From Yersinia ruckeri ATCC 29473 (lineage in GTDB: Bacteria; Pseudomonadota; Gammaproteobacteria; Enterobacterales; Enterobacteriaceae): a stretch of DNA of 64,000 nt. Positions within the stretch are counted from its first letter, which is position 1. Every line of letters starts with the position of its first letter. A program made the position numbers and the translations under genes. Below are positions 60,276-64,000 of the stretch, piece after piece. The stretch is from assembly GCF_000754815.1 (NCBI RefSeq), contig NZ_KN150747.1, forward strand, positions 2,499,349 through 2,563,348. The letters run 5' to 3'. The notes beneath the pieces were generated by a model. It was given only the letters and a program-made list of their open reading frames with translations, was not told where the DNA came from and ran no database searches.

Positions 60276-63254
60276 TCAGAATTTTATGTCATAACTGGCA
60301 GGTACTGGATAGCGTTCTTTCACCTCAGAAAGGCCAAAACGATTGATATGATGAGTTCGATATGGGCTTAGTCCGGCCAAAAGCTCCGGCGTCAACATCA
60401 TACCCTCAGCTTCCAGCTCTTTCAGGGCTTGTGTCAGCGTCTGGCAATTATGAAATATCACCAGGTTAGCGACCAAATGATTGTATTTTATTACCTTCAG
60501 TTGCTCATCTCGTACGTTATCTGTGATTTTATCCGCACCAAAATGAACCCATTGGGTGAACTGGTTGAAACCTTCACATTTATTTTGCGCTGCATGAATG
60601 ATGCGACGTAGCTCTTCATCACCAATATATTCCAACAGGAACAGCGTTCTGATCACCCGACCAAGTTCGCGAAATGCAAAGTACAGTTTATTTTTCCGAC
60701 TGGCCGTGCCAAGTTTTCGCAGGATTGTTGAAGGCGAAAGCCGGCCCGCTCTAATGGATTGAGCTACCTGCAACATGTCGGGTAAGTGGCAGGAAATTAG
60801 CTCCCAGTCGATAATATCCTTACTGAATAGCGCCTCGATATGCTGATAAATCTCATAAGGCGAGGCTTTAAACCATTTCAGGTCTTTCCAGTTTCGAACC
60901 CTGGGCATCAGCTTAATGCCAAGCAAAAAAGCCAATCCATAGACAGGGGCACTTTGTGCCTGAGTATCTCCGTGCAGAATATCAGGTTGGATATCAGACT
61001 GATTTTTAGTGAGCCCATCCAGAATGTAGATAGCTTCCCATGCACCACACGGAATAAAGTGTGAAAACAAAGCTATATAAGTATCACTGACGTGATAATA
61101 AGCTATGCCCCCATAACCTCCGTAGCGAATATGTCGTTCGGATAACAGGTTGTTTTCATACAGATCCCACTGAGTACCATCGGCTGCAGCCCGTTTCGTA
61201 TCCCCCCAATACTGAGGCAACTGGAACTTGTTATAGCCATTAATCGTGTCAAAGGTTGCCGCCTCCAGTTTTTCAGTCGTCACCTGCCGTTGATCAACAA
61301 ACGAAATTTGCCGAGCGCTGATATCAGCAATAGTACGGGATGTCTGCATCGGACCAAGACCTGTGCCATAAGCAAATGCAGTAATAATTTTTCGGCGCGT
61401 CGATTTCTTTAATTTTCCCTGATGGCCACTCAATGGACCAATATGTTTGTCCCAGTGTAGCCACTGGGTCGTATCAGCAATGATATCCAGTAAAGACAGT
61501 CCTAATTTATCCAGTTTTTTACCAACGGCGATATTCAGTGCTTTAAACCCATCGGGAACAGGCTTCTTCTTCAGCTTTGCCAGCCTGGGTTTGCCATTAA
61601 TAATCTGGAAAAATGCATTGTCTGGATAGAAGTCATCTGCTTTTTGCGCCGCAGCGGTAAGGAGATCCCGAACATGATCAACAAAAGGAATTGTTTCAAG
61701 AGGCAAGCCGACTTCCTGACTATATGTTTCCCGTGTTTCGGCACATTCATCCAGAGGAACTAGTTCATCACGATAGTCGGCATAAACATTCGCTCCGATC
61801 ACACATAAATCGCCTGATTTTAATTCGCGCACCATTTGCGTACAGACACAGACCTCAAATTGCCGACGGGAAATTTGTTCAGGTGCTCTTCTTTGTTGAT
61901 CGCCGGTGATTAACTTCCACCATTTATCGGGAACCCATGAGAGGTCGGATAAACTGAGGACTGTTTCCGCTCCGTTTTTCAGCATGATCCATTCACCTCG
62001 GCACCGGCGCTGCGACAACATTAATGTCAGAGCACGTTCAAAACTTGTATCCTGACTGGTTGAGGCAAAATTGAGAGTAGACAGAATCCGTAATAATTCA
62101 GCCCGACGCTGGCTGAATGTTTTCAGCATAAAACGGCATTCGTTCTTGCCACCAAACTCAATATGGAAACGAGAGAACTCACACAAATCAGGGCGAGAAG
62201 ACACCGTTTCACGAATTATTTTTAACTGATTGTCCTCTGACTCAGCAGAATCAAGTACGGCATTAAGTAAAGCATAGCGACGGAGTATTTCGTCAGTTTT
62301 CCCCTGATTATCATTAAGATATTGTTGTAATTCAGCTTCAGCTGCGCGAGATACCTTATTCATTTGTTTACAGAAAATATCGCATAAATCATCCGTTACA
62401 ACACCGAGACGTTGCCGGATCACTGCCAGTGTTATTGCATACCGTTTGGCTGGTGCCAAATCCGCCATGCTGGCTGCATCCAGCGAATTACCTTCCAGAG
62501 CCCACTGACTGACTTTGACAACTGGAATGGTTTTAATCGCGTGATTGTAGCCCGCCAAGTCAGTTAAAAGCGCAAAGCGTGCCAGCAAATCCCTCATACC
62601 ATAGACAGTCGGTCTGGCCGGGTCTTGCTTCAGGTCATTCCATTTGCTGACTCGTCGGGGATCATCACCCACAATGAACAACGTATCGAGGAACGTCTCT
62701 CCTTCTTCACCCACAGCAACTTGCACTCGCGAATACAAGGCCTGATTAGCCTCCGCCCGTGTTGAACGGGCTGCTCGTACGAGAGAATCAAATGCAGGTA
62801 ATTCATAACGGTGGCGTATCAGCACTTCAATGCCCACATTGATAATATCTGCGACATCTTCTTTAATCAGCGCAGCGTCTCTGAATGTGTTCAGGAGTAG
62901 CGCTTTTCCTGTTATGGAGAATGGATTTACATCAAGAAAGCGACGTATTGTGCCGACATGCTTTCGCCGGGCTTCCGATTGATCGTAACGGTGCAAGTTT
63001 TTGAGGTCGGCATTGCGCCCAATAGACTGTGCGATATGTTTGATGATGGGCTCAGGAACCTGGCTGGACAAAACAAAATAGCCCAACCGTTGAAACGTTT
63101 TCAGCAAAATGACAAAACCCATGCGCGTTGTTGGTGAACGTGCCGCGGTGACACAAAATGCCAGTTCATCCTCAGTTGGCGTATAAAACCGCTCAAGTTC
63201 AGAGGGTGTCAGGCGACTTTTAAACCTGGGATATGCCGTATCTTGGGGCTGCAC
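60276..63254 (-). CDS. tnpA: Tn3-family transposase TnpA
   Basis: The 992-residue protein is full length for Tn3-family transposases. The DDE triad is intact: Asp692 (ADGTQW), Asp763 (LHGDTQAQ) and Glu894 (NKCEGFNQFTQW). The N-terminal part has the family DNA-binding region (FKSRLTPSELERFYTPTEDE). The start is GTG. Length and intact catalytic residues mean the element may still move. Confidence 0.96.
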   Translation of the reverse strand: MQPQDTAYPRFKSRLTPSELERFYTPTEDELAFCVTAARSPTTRMGFVILLKTFQRLGYFVLSSQVPEPIIKHIAQSIGRNADLKNLHRYDQSEARRKHVGTIRRFLDVNPFSITGKALLLNTFRDAALIKEDVADIINVGIEVLIRHRYELPAFDSLVRAARSTRAEANQALYSRVQVAVGEEGETFLDTLFIVGDDPRRVSKWNDLKQDPARPTVYGMRDLLARFALLTDLAGYNHAIKTIPVVKVSQWALEGNSLDAASMADLAPAKRYAITLAVIRQRLGVVTDDLCDIFCKQMNKVSRAAEAELQQYLNDNQGKTDEILRRYALLNAVLDSAESEDNQLKIIRETVSSRPDLCEFSRFHIEFGGKNECRFMLKTFSQRRAELLRILSTLNFASTSQDTSFERALTLMLSQRRCRGEWIMLKNGAETVLSLSDLSWVPDKWWKLITGDQQRRAPEQISRRQFEVCVCTQMVRELKSGDLCVIGANVYADYRDELVPLDECAETRETYSQEVGLPLETIPFVDHVRDLLTAAAQKADDFYPDNAFFQIINGKPRLAKLKKKPVPDGFKALNIAVGKKLDKLGLSLLDIIADTTQWLHWDKHIGPLSGHQGKLKKSTRRKIITAFAYGTGLGPMQTSRTIADISARQISFVDQRQVTTEKLEAATFDTINGYNKFQLPQYWGDTKRAAADGTQWDLYENNLLSERHIRYGGYGGIAYYHVSDTYIALFSHFIPCGAWEAIYILDGLTKNQSDIQPDILHGDTQAQSAPVYGLAFLLGIKLMPRVRNWKDLKWFKASPYEIYQHIEALFSKDIIDWELISCHLPDMLQVAQSIRAGRLSPSTILRKLGTASRKNKLYFAFRELGRVIRTLFLLEYIGDEELRRIIHAAQNKCEGFNQFTQWVHFGADKITDNVRDEQLKVIKYNHLVANLVIFHNCQTLTQALKELEAEGMMLTPELLAGLSPYRTHHINRFGLSEVKERYPVPASYDIKF

Positions 63255-63374
63255 GTTTTGTGGTTCCTTGTCGAAAACAGATTGACGTGTATCATTTAAA
63301 GTAATCTATAAAAGTACCGATATTCTGTCACGCAGGAATGCGGGTTGTAGGCGTGTTTTGTGAGGAGGGTTCAA
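63255..63374. other. Likely res site and divergent promoters between tnpA and tnpR
   Basis: The 120-base gap between the divergent transposase and recombinase is the usual place of the res site, where the resolvase binds three subsites and resolves cointegrates. Promoters for both genes also belong here. I cannot draw the individual subsites with confidence. GAGGAGGG at 63362-63369 is the tnpR ribosome site. Confidence 0.6.
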
Positions 63375-64000
63375 TTGGGACAGATTGCCGCAATATATTG
63401 CCGGGTATCGACCAGTGACCAGGATTGCCAGCGTCAGGAAACGGAACTCATCGCCCTAGCCAGTAAAGCGGGTTACTCCGTGGCGGGTATTTGGAAAGAA
63501 ACGGCATCTGGCAGCAAAACAGATCGTCAGCAACGCCAGCAGGTATTAAAACTAGCTCAGGCCAGAAAAATTGACCTGATTCTGGTAACGGAACTGACCC
63601 GCTGGAGTCGCTCGACGCTGGATTTGTTCCATACGCTGAACGATTTGCAATCCTGGGGTGTAGGACTGATAGCACAAACAGGGTTACAGTTTGATTTATC
63701 TACCCCTCAGGGAAAGCTGATTGCCACATTAATGTCAGGTTTTGCCGAATTTGAACGAGATCTGCTGAGAGAGCGTGTACGTTCCGGAGTTCAGGCAGCG
63801 CAGGCGCGTGGAGTTGTTTTTGGCAGAAAGCCAGGACAGCGGATCAAGTCAGATAAATTAGCCCCGAAGGTGTTAGCGCTTGTCGCTGAAGGCCAGTCCT
63901 ACCGGCAGATTGGCCGGCATCTGGATCTGAGTAAAAATACGGTACTGGGAATAGTCAAACGTGAGCGAAAAAAGCAGGTGAATGAAATGGATAGTACCAA
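63375..64000 (+). CDS. tnpR: Serine recombinase / resolvase TnpR (partial)
   Basis: The reading frame starts at a TTG six bases after GAGGAGGG and continues past the window end, so 208 residues are visible. It is a serine recombinase: the nucleophile Ser12 is in IYCRVSTSDQ, and FAEFERDLLRERVRSG is the conserved helix. A C-terminal helix-turn-helix (SYRQIGRHLDLSKNTVLG) binds DNA. It would resolve Tn3-type cointegrates and repress itself and tnpA. The protein is nearly complete, so the stop is likely close. Confidence 0.93.
   Translation, partial: MGQIAAIYCRVSTSDQDCQRQETELIALASKAGYSVAGIWKETASGSKTDRQQRQQVLKLAQARKIDLILVTELTRWSRSTLDLFHTLNDLQSWGVGLIAQTGLQFDLSTPQGKLIATLMSGFAEFERDLLRERVRSGVQAAQARGVVFGRKPGQRIKSDKLAPKVLALVAEGQSYRQIGRHLDLSKNTVLGIVKRERKKQVNEMDST

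Larger units (their letters stand above)
60209..64000. mobile_element. Tn3-family transposon inserted in mlc (right end outside window)
   Basis: The element begins within about ten bases of 60209, where mlc similarity stops. It carries tnpA on the minus strand, a roughly 120-base res-like gap and a divergent serine recombinase that runs off the window. This divergent tnpA-res-tnpR layout is that of Tn3 and gamma-delta. A terminal inverted repeat and the 5-base target duplication cannot be confirmed because the right end is not visible. Confidence 0.9.

Overview
The window is a chromosomal segment of a gamma-proteobacterium of the order Enterobacterales. Gene order follows the Escherichia coli terminus-side block almost gene for gene: yciC-ompW-trp-rnm-yciO-rluB-btuR-yciK-sohB-yciN-topA-cysB-acnA-ribA-pgpB-lapAB-pyrF-yciH-osmB, then rnb, nth-rsx-ydgK-ydgJ-add-ydgA-manA-fumC-tus-mlc. 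Separate trpG and trpD genes and a moderate base composition point to a Yersinia-like lineage (Yersiniaceae or a close family) rather than Escherichia. The genus cannot be fixed from the sequence alone.

Layout. 1-3.2 kb: the end of a SulP anion transporter, yciC, a YkgJ-family gene, ompW and a BON-domain lipoprotein. 3.4-10.3 kb: a complete trp operon on the minus strand (trpL-E-G-D-CF-B-A) with a readable promoter, TrpR operator, Trp-Trp leader peptide, attenuator and final terminator. 10.4-20.8 kb: housekeeping genes from rnm to cysB, with yciK broken by a small deletion. 20.8-23.6 kb: an AT-rich accessory patch between cysB and acnA with two genes I cannot name. One shows a Cys/His pattern like CheD/CNF/BLF1 glutamine deamidases. 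The other has a His-Gly and Gln-Cys pair like clan CD cysteine proteases. This is the most novel part of the window. 23.6-33.4 kb: acnA to fsaA, including the LPS-assembly pair lapA-lapB. 33.5-37.7 kb: a GAF-PAS-PAS-GGDEF diguanylate cyclase and RNase II. 37.9-45.6 kb: nth and the rsxABCDGE electron-transport genes, split between rsxC and rsxD by an oppositely oriented Rob-like AraC regulator. 45.7-52.9 kb: ydgK, fhs (10-formyl-THF synthetase), tehB, ydgJ, a YfeH-type transporter and add. 53.1-58.9 kb: ydgA, manA, fumC and tus, with a Ter replication-arrest site directly upstream of tus. 59.4-64 kb: the sugar regulator mlc, cut short by a Tn3-family transposon whose tnpA, putative res region and most of tnpR fill the rest of the window.

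The functional groups are tryptophan synthesis with its full control region, the SoxR-reducing Rsx membrane complex beside a Rob-like regulator, replication termination by Tus-Ter, and LPS quality control (LapAB). Three signs of genome change stand out: the cysB-acnA accessory pair, the yciK deletion, and the mlc insertion.
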